The notes below the pieces were generated by a model. That model was not told the DNA's origin. It did not search any database and was given only the letters and a program-made list of their open reading frames with translations. Positions 37,601-46,977 of a stretch of 64,000 nucleotides of DNA are shown piece after piece. Numbering within the stretch: the first letter of the stretch is position 1; each line of letters starts with the position of its first letter. The stretch lies in contig OW203746.1 of the NCBI GenBank assembly GCA_934045075.1, positions 868,001 to 932,000 of the forward strand, given 5' to 3'. This stretch comes from Yponomeuta sedellus (lineage: Eukaryota; Arthropoda; Insecta; Lepidoptera; Yponomeutidae). A program made the translations under genes and the position numbers.

Positions 37601-39782
37601 ATTATTTATTATACTATTTTTATTTTTAATGCACTAACCCGTGCTAAGGACAAATTTAAAAACCTATTTAGAGGCTAAAAATTTCACCCATGCCGAGATT
37701 CGAACCCGCAACCTCTGGCTATGCGTGCCAGCGCTCTACCAATTGAGCCAATGGGCGACTCACCGGCATCAGTGAAATTTCGAACCTCTTTACACTATTC
37801 TCTGTATTACGTACAGGCAGCGACATCTGGCTTAAGCAAATTGCATCACTTACACTTACTTATTTTTGGCCTCTAAATAGGTTTTTATTATTTATTAACT
37901 ATTTTATTATTATTTGTAAATAAATGTACACTTATGAAAAAAAAAAACCGTATTCTAAAACATGTAAGGATTTTCATTCCATTTGAAGCGCTTGTTAGCA
38001 TCGCGGCGCCTTTAGCCCCATAGACAACTCTCACCTAAAATACCCACACGTAGAACATCTCAGATGATTTTACTTTACACCGGCGGCCGACACCGGTGTT
38101 CGTCATCACATCACCCTTCGCCGAACGACGAGTGCCCTCAGCCCCAGGTAAAAGTTGTTTTTTTAAGGCCGATGCAACGTCTTGCCAAAAAGTATTAAAT
38201 ACCTCGTTGACTAATTCCTTTATTCTGTTATCCGTCTTTTGTTTTTTTTTGTTACGAAATATTAGAGCATGCAATTAAACAAAAACGCAAAGCCTTAAAG
38301 AAAAATTATTCCTCAAATATTCAAACAACGCTCACTACAAATATAGTCTTTGTTGGAGATTTTACAAGGAAACGTGAGACTGATGATTTATACAGCGTCC
38401 AGTGGCATCTTCACTCACACTATGGGTCTTAGATGGTGTAGACTTGCCCAGCATCTATACCATCCTGACAGCATAGTCGGCCTAGCCCACAGGAAAGACT
38501 AGGCAATACGTCCGGAGCCAACCAAGCCGCGGGTTTTCTCACCATGTTTTCCTCCACAGTTAGAGTGTGGTATTGCGGGAAACAAGGAAAATACTTAACC
38601 ACAGACTAAATAGGTAAGAGGCTTCTAGGAGCGTTTATTATTAAAAGCAAAAGGTACTTATTATTCTTGAAACACGATACTACTAAAACACTCCTCAGAT
38701 GCAGGGTAAACAGAGCATGGCACCTTTCCCTTACCGCGGACCGTTTAAACTGTATTTCAGGAAGGTTTTAGGAAATCTTTTTTTTATAAATGACAAGAGG
38801 AAAAAGAGGAGTGGAAATCTGAAGGGGAGGCCTTTGCCCAGCAGTGGGACACAGCCATGGCTAATAAAAAAAATTACAAGATTTCACCGGAAACTCTTCG
38901 TAATTCTGTATACACTATCTACCTATATTGTATTTTCTAAGGTTAACACGAGCACTAGACATAAATAAAACTGTTACTATCCGGATTTATGCTCGTTTAT
39001 TAAATTTTTACAATATTCCTACGTTTCGGCACTTTTACAGGTGCCGTGGTCTCGGATGACTGAGGTGGTAGGCGTCTTTTTGTAAGCATTAACTGTTAGT
39101 TTATTACCCTCGGCAAAAATATGACAAGCAAGCTAATACAAGCTTGACTGTGAATGTGGTTCCTCGTACATTGGTCAAACCAAGCGTACCATAGCTGAAC
39201 GGGTGAAGGAACATATCGCGGACGTGAAACATAAGCGCTCTGGTAGATCTGCAGTCAGCGAACATACATTTAGCGGTACCAACCATTTTGTCCATTTTGA
39301 TAAAGTTTCAAAATGTATAAAATGTTTGTAGATAGTAAGACAGTTTTAATTACTAAGTATCTACTGCTGTGTCCGAGTGGACGGTTCAACTCTGTAGTAT
39401 GAGTGAAGGTGCTGTATAAATAATATCATTACTTTTATGCAAAGGCCAATGTTCTGAATACACTTCTACGAGGATGTACGACAGTAGGTATATTCTTTTC
39501 TTTAAACTCACCTGTTTCCATAGGGGTGAGAACCGTTTGACAGTGTGCGAGTCCACTATGAGAGGAACCTCTTTGATAGGTATCTTAGGCGTTTCTGATC
39601 CGAGAGCTGCAGGCGCAGATATCTTGATATTATTGCAGTAGTTGGAACTGATGTGGTCTTGAGTTTGCGTTCCGCTGTCAATGCTTTCTTTGTCAGCAGT
39701 CTCATCATCACTAGACTGAGTTGTTGGAGTTTCTTCTGGCTCTGCAGCTGCTTCGGTTACTTCACGAGTTGCTCCCATGGTT
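33417..39782 (-). CDS. Tret1-like: SLC2/MFS sugar transporter, facilitated trehalose transporter Tret1-like, 543 residues
   Basis: Three coding exons join in frame on the minus strand: 39778-39512 (89 codons, phase 0), 35181-35046 (phase 1) and 34645-33417. The protein is a 12-helix plasma-membrane sugar carrier of the insect Tret1 group, which moves trehalose or hexoses by facilitated diffusion. The N-terminal 89 residues are a hydrophilic acidic tail. Helix 1 is LLTFASGVAAGYSAILLPQL. Signature motifs are MEKCGRKNSQI (GRK), YIGEVTEPAYRGF (E-x-x-x-x-x-R-G), VPESPTWLIAKGR (PESPRWL), KKYGRRPLCF (GRR), GEIFPTKTRGVGSG and LPETKGKSLQEIEEKF (PETKG). The Met at 34655 is intronic; the true junction gives WIASMAALPMAL. 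The substrate is inferred from the family. The first intron is 4.3 kb and full of MITEs and SINEs. The gene is convergent with the RRM-like gene. Confidence 0.85.
34800..34985 (+). repeat. repeat G copy in transporter intron 2
   Basis: CTTCGTACCGCC, GATTCTTTTTTT, CTGTAAGAACCAT, ATCGGTTCAGCTGCTCTCGA and CACATTCAGCGATTCATTTT match the copy at 51728-51935. Confidence 0.7.
35046..35181 (-). CDS. Tret1-like: Tret1-like transporter, coding exon 2 (helix 1)
   Basis: Acceptor ATTCGCCTCCAG; donor TTGGATCG|GTAAG, phase 1. It encodes ALAAAAAILLTFASGVAAGY, SAILLPQLKHQ and GDNDTASWI, the typical helix 1 and first extracellular loop of insect SLC2-type carriers. Confidence 0.8.
35328..35580 (-). mobile_element. 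5S rRNA-derived SINE (family C), reverse copy in transporter intron 1
   Basis: It runs from CGATATCAACGATAAGAAG through CACCTGACCGCGCCTGTTGT to CGGTTCGACTAGGCCACAAG. The middle 3' half (CCCCAGCAGTGG block) is deleted. GATAGATA repeats at 35626-35645 follow. Confidence 0.75.
36030..36125 (+). repeat. Penelope-like tail sequence
   Basis: GGTAATTACGTTTTACCTAA, TAATCGCGATTAG and TTTAATATATAACTA also occur at 39990-40050 and 42480-42540, where they follow the hairpin GAAACGTCGGG. Confidence 0.5.
36133..36432. repeat. four tandem 75-bp units
   Basis: Units start at 36133, 36208, 36283 and 36358 and are almost identical (AGAAGTAACAAAATACACAC, AAACTTTCGCCTTTATAATA). Because 75 is a multiple of three, the minus strand stays open through all units, giving a 25-residue repeat. 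I regard this as a consequence of the period, not as a gene. Confidence 0.9.
36535..36680. repeat. 7-bp satellite (ATATTAT)n
   Basis: About 18 units with a 7-base period. It is self-complementary and able to form cruciform DNA. Confidence 0.9.
37013..37272 (-). mobile_element. 260-bp TIR element (repeat H) with hammerhead-like fold
   Basis: Terminal inverted repeats of about 38 bases: CATTAAAATGTGAAAATTAC at 37013 and its partner ending at 37272, both followed inward by a TTGCxAAATTCC block. A partial copy lies at 10985-11225 in the opposite orientation. Upstream (36972-37012) is GGAATCAGGCGTTACTTTGC, which also precedes the other copy, so this part may belong to a larger element. Confidence 0.7.
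37152..37216 (-). ncRNA. hammerhead ribozyme-like motif
   Basis: On the minus strand: distal stem I ACTTGTGA/TCACAAGT (8 bp), core CTGAGGA (fits CUGANGA), stem II GCCTC-GTGTTA-GAGGC, then GAAA, a short stem III CGC-GTC-GCG preceded by A and followed by T, then A at the expected cleavage site (GUA triplet). All conserved core bases are present. The bases of stem I next to the core pair poorly, so activity is uncertain. A short stem III is known for type I hammerheads of retroelements. Confidence 0.45.
37610..37880 (-). repeat. tRNA-like SINE family A copy
   Basis: This is a clean minus copy: the tail TTTTAATGCACTAACCCGTG, then the complement of the tRNA-like core (CCAGCGCTCTACCAATTGAG) and the 5' block GTATTACGTACAGGCAGCGA. 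Confidence 0.8.
38385..38585 (-). repeat. repeat F, copy 2
   Basis: Reverse copy of 25590-25855 (TTTATACAGCGTCCAGTGGC ... CACAGTTAGAGTGTGGTATT), in transporter intron 1. Confidence 0.7.
38700..38880 (+). repeat. LINE 3'-end-like fragment
   Basis: GGGGAGGCCTTTGCCCAGCA followed by GTGGGACA and an A-rich end is a common 3' end of lepidopteran non-LTR elements. No coding part remains. Confidence 0.5.
38966..39065 (+). repeat. Penelope-like terminal repeat
   Basis: It is related to 21454-21560: TTTATGCTCGTTTATTA, CTACGTTTCGGCAC, TTTTACAGGTGCCGTGGTC and GATGACTGA. It stands just before the GIY-YIG remnant. Confidence 0.6.
39137..39331 (+). pseudogene. GIY-YIG endonuclease remnant of a Penelope-like element
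   Basis: The frame 39137-39331 encodes KLDCECGSSYIGQTKRTIAE, RVKEHIADVKHKRSG and SAVSEHTFSGTNHFVHFDK, then a stop. C-x-C-G-x-x-YIGQT-x-R-x-x-x-x-R-x-x-EH is the signature of the endonuclease domain at the C-terminus of Penelope-like elements. The first half of the domain's GIY strand and the whole reverse transcriptase are missing. It lies in the first intron of the transporter on the opposite strand. Confidence 0.75.
39360..39450 (+). repeat. repeat F fragment
   Basis: TGAGTGAAGGTGCTGTATAA and ATGCAAAGGCC match the end of repeat F with internal deletion. Confidence 0.4.
39512..39782 (-). CDS. Tret1-like: Tret1-like transporter, coding exon 1 (N-terminal tail)
   Basis: Acceptor TTCTCTTTCCAG is followed by AACC and ATG at 39778, so at least one noncoding exon lies upstream. 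Donor GGAAACAG|GTGAGT, phase 0. It encodes MGATREVTEAAAEPEETPTT, an acidic Ser/Thr-rich cytosolic tail, then KEVPLIVDSHTVKRFSPLWK. LWKQ directly joins the ALAA of exon 2, as in other insect sugar carriers. Confidence 0.75.
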
Positions 39783-39844
39783 CTGGAAAGAGAAAACATG
39801 AATAGTAATTATACTTAGTAAATACAAATCACGCGCCTTATCAC

Positions 39845-40050
39845 CGGACCTGTCTGTGGGCGTAGTGAGTGTTGTGTGTCGGCCAGCTGCGAAAAACTAA
39901 AAGTTACTACCCACAATAATTGACTGTACTCGCCACTTCAGTCTACCCGAGACCACGACAACTGTAACGCTGCTGAAACGTCGGGAAATAAGGTAATTAC
40001 GTTTTACCTCATAAATAATCGCGATTAGACCCGCTTAATATATAACTATG
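39845..40050 (+). repeat. Penelope-like end
   Basis: GAGACCACGACAACTGTAAC, GCTGCTGAAACGTCGGGAAA and ATAATCGCGATTAGACCCG follow in the order seen in other ends of this group (42440). Confidence 0.5.
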
Positions 40051-40109
40051 TAGGAAACATGAAGATTTTGAGCGAATTCACTCCAGGCGAATGTCCTATA
40101 AAAAACGGT

Positions 40110-40345
40110 TAATAATTTCTTTATCGCTCGCGACCCCGGCTGCCTAAGCGACCTTAAGCGATCACGAAGGTTAAACAACATAGGGCGCATACAGTGCGTT
40201 GACGGGTGACCGTCTATGACTAACGCTTGTGGCATTTTTCCGAGCGCTTCCGTGCTTCGCAAGGCACGTTAAGCAGTTGGTGCCGGGTGCCGTCGATAGA
40301 TGGCAGGCGTTAAGCAAAGTCAGAGCCCTGCAGTGGGACGTATAT
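40110..40345 (+). mobile_element. 5S rRNA-derived SINE (family C), variant copy
   Basis: CGATCACGAAGGTTAAACAA followed by CGGGTGACCG preserves more of the 5S-like region than most copies (typical 5S: CGATCACCGAAGTTAAGC). It then has GCTTCCGTGCTTCGCAAGGC and breaks off after GTCAGAGCCCTGCAGTGGG. Confidence 0.75.
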
Positions 40346-40364
40346 AGCTTGAATTACTATCTTT

Positions 40365-40680
40365 TGTGCCAAAAGAGCTACTATAATATTAAGGATTATG
40401 TAGATGACAATGATGTCTGGAATTCAAGCATGTAAAATGCATGAGTTTTGTAAAATTTGTGTACTCTGTTAATTAAGGAATTTAAAATGACTAAGTTTGT
40501 AGTTTTTTTGTCCATTTTTTCTCCAAAATGGAAATGTTTGACTTGTGACGTTCATGAAGCCGCAGTATCTGCGAAACTTTAAATAAAACCTTTTCATTTC
40601 ATTTTGTTTCGTTTCGTTTCATTTCGATTCGTTTCCTTTCGTTTCGTTTCATTTGAGTTGGGTAGAATTATTTAAAAAAA
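40365..40680 (+). repeat. CR1-type LINE 3' end fragment
   Basis: GTGCCAAAAGAGCTACTATA and GATTATGTAGATGACAATGA match the last ORF2 codons at 18345-18400. The 3' UTR and a tail of TTTCG/TTTCA units follow. The insertion is 5'-truncated and starts directly after the SINE fragment. Confidence 0.85.
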
Positions 40681-40717
40681 ATCGTTTGTTGCACCAAAAG
40701 AACATTTTGTATATAAC

Positions 40718-41571
40718 AGTAGGTAAAACCGATGATAATTGAATTACCTCATACCACATCTAAGTGCCAATAATAATAATAATTAAGGCGGGGTGCTAAA
40801 AGGAGGGTAATGTGTTTAGTTCGTATGATGTATGTATGTATGTATGTATGTATGTATGTATGTATGTATGTATGTATGTATGTATGTATGTATGTATGTA
40901 TGTATGTATGTATGTATGTATGTATGTATGTATGTATGTATGTATGTATGTATGTATGTATGTATGTATGTATGTATGTATGTATGTATGTATGTATGTA
41001 TGTATGTATGTATGTATGTATGTATGTATGTATGTATGTATGTATGTATGTATGTATGTATGTATGTATGTATGTATGTATGTATGTATGTATGTATGTA
41101 TGTATGTATGTATGTATGTATGTATGTATGTATGTATGTATGTATGTATGTATGTATGTATGTATGTATGTATGTATGTATGTATGTATGTATGTATGTA
41201 TGTATGTATGTATGTATGTATGTATGTATATAAGTATGTCCGATTCTATGTTCCCTCATAACATAACTCCTTAACCACTGGTCAGATTTCGTTAAATAAG
41301 GTGTCATTCGATTCGGTTTTTTATACAATACGTTTTATATTAGAGGTTTTTATGGATGTGAGAAATCTGAACAACGGTGACAACGATTTCAAAAGCTATG
41401 GTCTAGGACCTAGGATCAACAGCCTAGAACGTCGCGGGTTCGAATCCCGTTTTTAAAAATTGTCCTTGGCACGGGTTAGTGCAATAAAAAGAATATAACG
41501 CCTTAATTATTATTATTATTGGCACTTAGAGGTGGTGCAATGTAATTCAATTATCATCCGTTTTACCTACT
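40718..41571. mobile_element. 854-bp element with 73-bp TIRs around a TATG microsatellite
   Basis: Left arm 40718-40790 and right arm 41499-41571 are inverted copies: AGTAGGTAAAAC, GATGATAATTGAATTAC and AAGTGCCAATAATAATAATA. Inside are the TATG array and a partial SINE A 3' end (about 41405-41490, GTCGCGGGTTCGAATCCCG). No transposase and no clear target duplication were found. Confidence 0.75.
40828..41229. repeat. uninterrupted (TATG)n microsatellite, about 100 units
   Basis: 402 bases with no interruption until TATATAAG. All apparent MYVC or HTYI reading frames here are products of the repeat. Confidence 0.98.
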
Positions 41572-41936
41572 TGCATTATCATAGGATTACTTATTAAATT
41601 AATAAACAAACAGTTTATAATCACTCGACTGTCATTGTTGGGTATCTACCGACTTATGAACGTACTTAGCTATTTACTAAGCAGGTATTTACTTTTAATG
41701 AAGATTCAAATGGATTGATAGGCTAGTCGAGGGAACAATGCATCGCGTGACATACAATGCTTATTAATTTGTACAGTTCACAACTGATCAGCCTTTACAT
41801 TTTTGTTGCAATGTAACCCGAATCATAACTGATTAGAGGTGCCGTATGTAAAGGTTCAGGTGATGCCGACTGTATTAGCTTTTGCTCCAGTCATCTTCGT
41901 TTCATTTATTCAAGTAATACCAAGAATCGCTCGTTG

Positions 41937-42335
41937 AAGCGCTCGTGGCCTAGCGAAGCACTCGTGGCCTAGTCGAACCGAGTGATTGGAATCAATCACT
42001 TGGGTTTAGCAACAACAAGCGCGGTCAGGTGCAGGATGGGTGACACGACCACCGCTAGTGGCATTTTAACGAGCGCTTCCGTGCTTCGCAAGTCCGGCTT
42101 TCATGTAACGGCAGTCGTTAAGCCTTATGGGCGGCTTGATGACTTCTGACAGTAAGTCCCGCCCTATCTTACAATCCTCCACCAACCCGGACTTTGCCTC
42201 CGTGGTGGAGTATGGCCTAACCTTCCTGCGATGCAGGAAGAGACCCGTGCCCCAGCAGGGGGACATAAAAGGTTGATATCATCAGGACTTGGCCCCTGCG
42301 GTAAAACCCCAGCAGTGGGGACATACAAGGGTTGA
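41937..42335 (+). mobile_element. 5S rRNA-derived SINE (family C), copy with duplicated ends
   Basis: The 5' block GCGCTCGTGGCCTAG is partly duplicated (41938 and 41951) and the tail CCCCAGCAG is repeated (42250 and 42306). The 5S-like core is AGCGCGGTCAGGTGCAGGAT. A short deletion affects the GACCATCCCG part. Confidence 0.75.
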
Positions 42336-42439
42336 CTAGATTATGCCAAACCCACGTTTGATAGTCCTATTCACACTTGAACGGTTTTAAAACAACGATT
42401 CGCGATACTCATAAATATAGTTATGTTTTAAACGAGTCT

Positions 42440-42540
42440 AATCGTTAACTGTAACGCTACCGAAACGTCGGGAAATAAGGTAGGTAATTACGTTTTACCT
42501 AATAATTAATCGCAATTAGACCCGTTTAATATATAACGAA
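42440..42540 (+). repeat. Penelope-like end
   Basis: AACTGTAACGCTACCGAAAC, GTCGGGAAATAAGG and TTACGTTTTACCTAATAAT, as at 39950-40050. Confidence 0.5.
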
Positions 42541-42959
42541 TACGTTAATGTCTATTTTTTGGAAACCCAATGTAGTCTTTGACGAAAAAATTTCCTCTTT
42601 CGAAATTACAGAGTAAAGAGTAATTTGCTCGGAATCAAGGCTGACATGATGAGAAGATAAATACGAGTTTGGACCGGGAATCGACTCCGGAACCGGTCAG
42701 CTGATGGCCCTTCCGGTTTCCACTCAACCTTACTCGATAATTAAATTCGCCAATGCAAGAGACAGTTAACTCACACCAAATTTCATAAAGCTTTTTTTAT
42801 GTAGCCTATATATACCCACTGCAGGTATTATGATTAAAACTTTAAATGACAATTTTAACGCGCACTGTATTCAATACAACATCGAGTGCGCTTTGTGCAT
42901 CGAGAAGTGCTATTTACCATAAAGACAGTCTAAGTAACTTGTGTTATTATTAACATTTA

Positions 42960-43390
42960 TTTGTTGATAAATTGTAAAAAACCTATTTAAAGGCTAAAAA
43001 TTTAACCCATGCCAATTTAGCTTAGCCCGTGCTAAGCTAAATTGGCATGGGTGGAATTTTTAATGCAATTAGTGCATTAAAAACAAAGAATATAGGTAAT
43101 CATGTGGGTACAGCGATATCATTCCGATGCAAAACTGCATGGTACGAGTAGGTGCTCAGGGCTGCAAGTGATGCAAATTACTTCTGCCAGATGTCGCTGC
43201 CTGTACGTAATACAGAGAGTATTGTAAAGAGTTTAGAAATTTCACTGATGCCGGTAGTCGCCCATTGGTTCAGTTGGGACAGCGCTGGCACGGTTACCAG
43301 AGGTCGCGGGTTCGAGTCCTGGCATGGGTGGAATTTTTTGCCTCTAAATAGGTTTTTTAAAATTTTTCTTAGCACGGGTTAGTGCATATA
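42960..43390 (+). repeat. tRNA-like SINE family A, tail palindrome and full copy
   Basis: 42965-43075 is an inverted tail (CCATGCCAATTTAGC, then GCTAAATTGGCATGG). The full copy starts at about 43099 (GTGGGTACAGCGATATCATT), carries the tRNA-like part (CCCATTGGTTCAGTTGGGAC, GGTCGCGGGTTCGAGTCC) and ends GCACGGGTTAGTGCA. Confidence 0.75.
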
Positions 43391-43596
43391 TAAGTTGATA
43401 TTAATAAATTTCCCAACAATAAAACAGTTGTTAAAAAAATCGTTGTACAATTAAATTTTTAGCCTGTAGCAAAGTATAACCATGTTCTAAATAGACAATA
43501 TTCAACACAATTGACAAAATAGCCTAATAAGTTCGATATTTTACCTCACCATGGGTCCCGATATTACACAGAAATATTTTTTAATGCAGATAAATG

Positions 43597-43855
43597 CTAA
43601 TTGCTGTGTGGTGTCGGCCTAGAGAAAGCACCAACCCAATTCTTCCTGCGGGTGTCGTAAAAGGCGACTAAGGGGCACAAACCGAGGGGGTAGGCAGCAG
43701 CGCCCCCTGCAGTACAATCCCACCGAACTGCGATCCCCAACCCGCATGCCCAGTGTGGGGATTATGTGCATTACCCCCTACGGTAGCACAACGTGGTGCT
43801 CTGTAGGGGAGGGCTATGTCCAGCAGTGGACTAGTATAGCCTGACGACGAGATGC
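43597..43855 (+). repeat. repeat D, intact copy
   Basis: This uninterrupted copy defines the insertion in the 9.9-kb copy: GTGTGGTGTCGGCCTAGAG, CAGCGCCCCCTGCAGTACAA, CCACCGAACTGCGATCCCCA, GTAGCACAACGTGGTGCTCT and GGACTAGTATAGCCTGACGA. Confidence 0.7.
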
Positions 43856-44595
43856 TTATTTAATACCGTAAGTGTATGTAGGAAGTAATACCTGAAGCTG
43901 CTTTTTTTCTTTCGAATACGATTTCAGCTTAGAGTGTTTGGAGAGAGACAGACTTCTCTCTCTGAGAGTAGTCCTGTGCCTGTAGTGTAGCGACGTATAT
44001 AGGCTACGTAACAAAAAAATGTTTTTGAAATGAACTTTGAGACTGGGCATAGCCTTATGTGATTGCCACGCAAATGAAGTCGTGGGAACTACTAGTATTC
44101 CATAAATACATAGATAATACGAAATTTACGGTTCGCGAGTGCGACTTGCACTTTATTTATTTATTTTTTTATTAATACTTTATTGCACCATAAAACCGTA
44201 CAATGCGGCGAACTTAATGCCAGAAGCATTTTCCACCAGTCAACCGCAGGAGGTATAACGAAAAAATTGGCAGGCGTGCAAGAAAAGGAAAAAGAAAACC
44301 TTACAAATTAATTATATACTTACACATATAATACACTAAACATATATACCGGTTACCGGTTTATATGTTTACCGGTTTTCGTTCACCCTGTATAACATTT
44401 TGTTGTGGTTTTTTTTATCTTATCTTATTTTGTGATCGAAAATAATCTCACTTAGGGCAAGAACCCTGTCTTAGGAGAATTGCAGGTCTACATCACACCA
44501 CACTAATATTATAAAGGCGAAAGATAGTGAGTGTGTATGTTTGTTACTTCTTCGCGCCTAAACGGCTGGAGCCGTTTTAATAAAATTTGGTATGG
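43856..44595. other. no gene; old repeat traces
   Basis: TATAAAGGCGAAAGATAGTG and TTTGTTACTTCTTCGCGCC near 44510-44560 form a common lepidopteran repeat end, related to the 75-bp units at 36.1 kb. Nothing else is supportable. Confidence 0.35.
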
Positions 44596-44599
44596 ATAT

Positions 44600-45125
44600 A
44601 CTATTTTTATTTTTAATTCACTAACCCGTGCTAAGGACAAATTTAAAAACCTATTTAGAGGCTAAAAATTTCACCCATGCCGGGATTCGAACCCGCAACC
44701 TCTGGCTTTCCGTGCCGGCGCTGTTCCAATTGAGCCAATGGGTGAAATTTTTAGCCTCTAAATAGGTTTTTAAATTTGTCCTTAGCACGGGTTAGTGCAT
44801 TAAAAATAAAAATAGTATAATCATGTGGGTACAGTGATATCATTCCGATGTTTAAACCAAACTGCAAAGTAGGTAGTCGGGGCTGTACGTGATGCAATCG
44901 ACTTCAACCAGATGTCGCTGCCTGTACGTAATACAGAGAATAGTGTAGAGGTTCGAAATTTCACTGATGCCGGTGAGTCGCCCATTGGCTCAATTGGAAG
45001 AGCGCTGGCACGGATTACCATTTAAAAACCTATTTAGAGGCTAAAAATTTCACCCACGCCGGAATTCGAACCCGCAACCTCTGGCTATCCGTGCCATCCG
45101 TGAAATTTTTAGCCTCTAAATAGGG
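44600..45125. repeat. family A: tRNA-like core between long inverted tails, followed by a plus copy
   Basis: 44600-44820 begins ACTATTTTTATTTTTAAT and ends with its complement. About 80-base inverted arms (GTGCTAAGGACAAATTTAAA, CTATTTAGAGGCTAAAAATT) flank the minus-oriented tRNA-like part. From 44820 a plus copy follows (GTACAGTGATATCATTCCGA), interrupted after GCGCTGGCACGGATTACCA by another reversed fragment to 45125. Confidence 0.75.
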
Positions 45126-45129
45126 TAAC

Positions 45130-46258
45130 TTAGTCGGTTTGCCGGCCACCTTCAGTTTTCGGCCATCACGCAGTTTTTACGAAATAATAAGAAAATAAAA
45201 TACGCCCGAGTAAAAAATCTATTGTTACCGCATAGATTTTAATGATATCTTTGCCTACATAATTAAGTATCTTAGTAGCGTTTCATTTGTTTCGTCAATT
45301 TGCCCTCGCGGTTCAAGCAGTGTGAGTGTGTGTCGAAAGCAGAGAAAAAAATAGTGCGCGCCAATTATTTGCATGGTAAGTTACGACATTGTGTATTGAT
45401 TTATCCAACAAAATATTACTATAATGCACAGTTAATATGTTAAACTGATGTTATTTTGATGAAAATGTCTATAATACTTAGTACTTTTAGTAAATATTAG
45501 GTGGACGGATAACTAAGTTCAATTTTGACGAGCCAGTTGATTCTCGGCCGCCTGGCCGAAATCTGACACCGATCCTACGATTATAAATTCATTACCTTAC
45601 CATTGAATAATCACTTTTTCCAAATCATATTGTTAAGATATAATTTAAAAAGTATCCTGATTTATGCAGTTAGATTTCGGCCGCATGTTTACTAATTGCA
45701 TTCGTGCTTAAAATCCATTTTAATTGTTTTGTATAACGGTGGCCGGGAGAGGGACTTCGTAAATCAACTTTTCGGCCTAAGTGTAATAAAATGACCGAGA
45801 ACTAAGGATATTTAGGTTATTTTTCGGTCATTTATAAAAGCGGTGATAAATACTAGTAAATCTATTTATTCCAATAAGTTTCTCTTATATTAACTAAGAT
45901 CCTGATCTAAGAGAACTCTTTCATCCTTGATTTGTTCGAAAGAGTTTAATTATATATTGACATTGGCGGCCGAAAGTTAACTCCTTCAAATTAGGTTGTC
46001 GGCCATTTTATGCAAGGTGGCCGAAACCCGGGTTGACCAATTTTGTTTATCGGCCATGATTTATTGAGATTTATTGGAAATTGGTTAATGTTTTAGTTTT
46101 AAGTAAACAATATTAAAAGCTCTTTGATTTTTACTCATTTTATTGTTATTTAAAAACGATACACCACCATAAAAATAAGAGTTATTAGAAAAAACTAAAA
46201 TTGGCCGAAAACTAACAAAACAAGTGGCCGTAAACTGAAATAGGTGGCCGGGAAAGGA
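45130..46258. mobile_element. 1.1-kb segment with many GGCCGAAA-type motifs and short TIRs
   Basis: In AT-rich DNA, GGCCGAAA or TTTCGGCC-type motifs (some with one change) recur near 45144, 45161, 45545, 45554, 45677, 45741, 45773, 45966, 46000, 46018, 46051, 46203, 46225 and 46245. The left end CCGGCCACCTTCAGTTTTCG is the inverse of the right end (complement CCGGCCACCTATTTCAGTTT). The first 15 bases of the right pattern are also GTGGCCG-rich. No open frame of a transposase was found. It is probably a non-autonomous DNA element with subterminal protein-binding repeats. Confidence 0.5.
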
Positions 46259-46379
46259 CAAAATCCACACCTCACGATATTTTTATTTTTTTCGGGAAAA
46301 TATCGTATTCCCATGGAAGAATCGATAAGCCGCGGGTAACACCGCAGGGCACGGCTAGTTTTGTATAAACATAACATAA

Positions 46380-46675
46380 ACTCACGCCTGTATCCCAGAG
46401 GGGTAGGCAGAGACTAGAGACTGCCAATTACCACGATCCTGACGTTCATTACTCGTTGCATGCACACACGCCAGTTTCGGGTACTTTTGTCTGGCCCTTT
46501 GCTAATACATTCCACATTTGGTCGAATTATGCTTGCCTGGGACGTCCTTTACTCGCCCTTCCAACCACACCCGCTGCATTATTTATTTCATCAATATTTC
46601 TTCCGTCATCTTCTCTATATGTCCAAACCAACACAAAACTCGCTTCTAAATTTTCCAAATTTTGTATATAAATAA
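46380..46675 (-). pseudogene. RTE-like LINE C-terminus, copy 2
   Basis: Same family as 13625-13960: the plus strand has CACGCCTGTATCCCAGAGGG, GGTAGGCAGAGACTAGAGAC and GCCCTTTGCTAATACATTCC. It has several frame breaks. Confidence 0.6.
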
Positions 46676-46977
46676 TATTAATAACTTCCACATAACACAA
46701 CACTTGTCTGGTTCCAAAGTGGAATTCTCTGGTAACCAATGACAAAACAAACATGAAAATACATTCAGAAACATAAAAAAAAGCACTTGACTTACGTCAA
46801 GTTACGGCACGTTTCCAAAATTTAATAACGTAGAAATAAACTAACTATTACCTATAAATAAATAAATAAAAGAAAACCTTTCTGTCAGCCCCAGACTCCA
46901 CGGAGGGACCAAAAAAGAAAAAAAATACTATGGCACAGCACAGTACCTTAGAGAATAATTTCTATGCACACTACTTA

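Noticed and set aside
38966..39065. Hammerhead ribozyme in the Penelope-like terminal repeats
   Set aside because: A hairpin followed by GAAAC is present, but the position of CUGANGA is taken by a GACCAC sequence in all copies here, so the core is incomplete.
40810..41328. Long reading frames on both strands (MYVC and HTYI repeats)
   Set aside because: They are translations of a TATG microsatellite.
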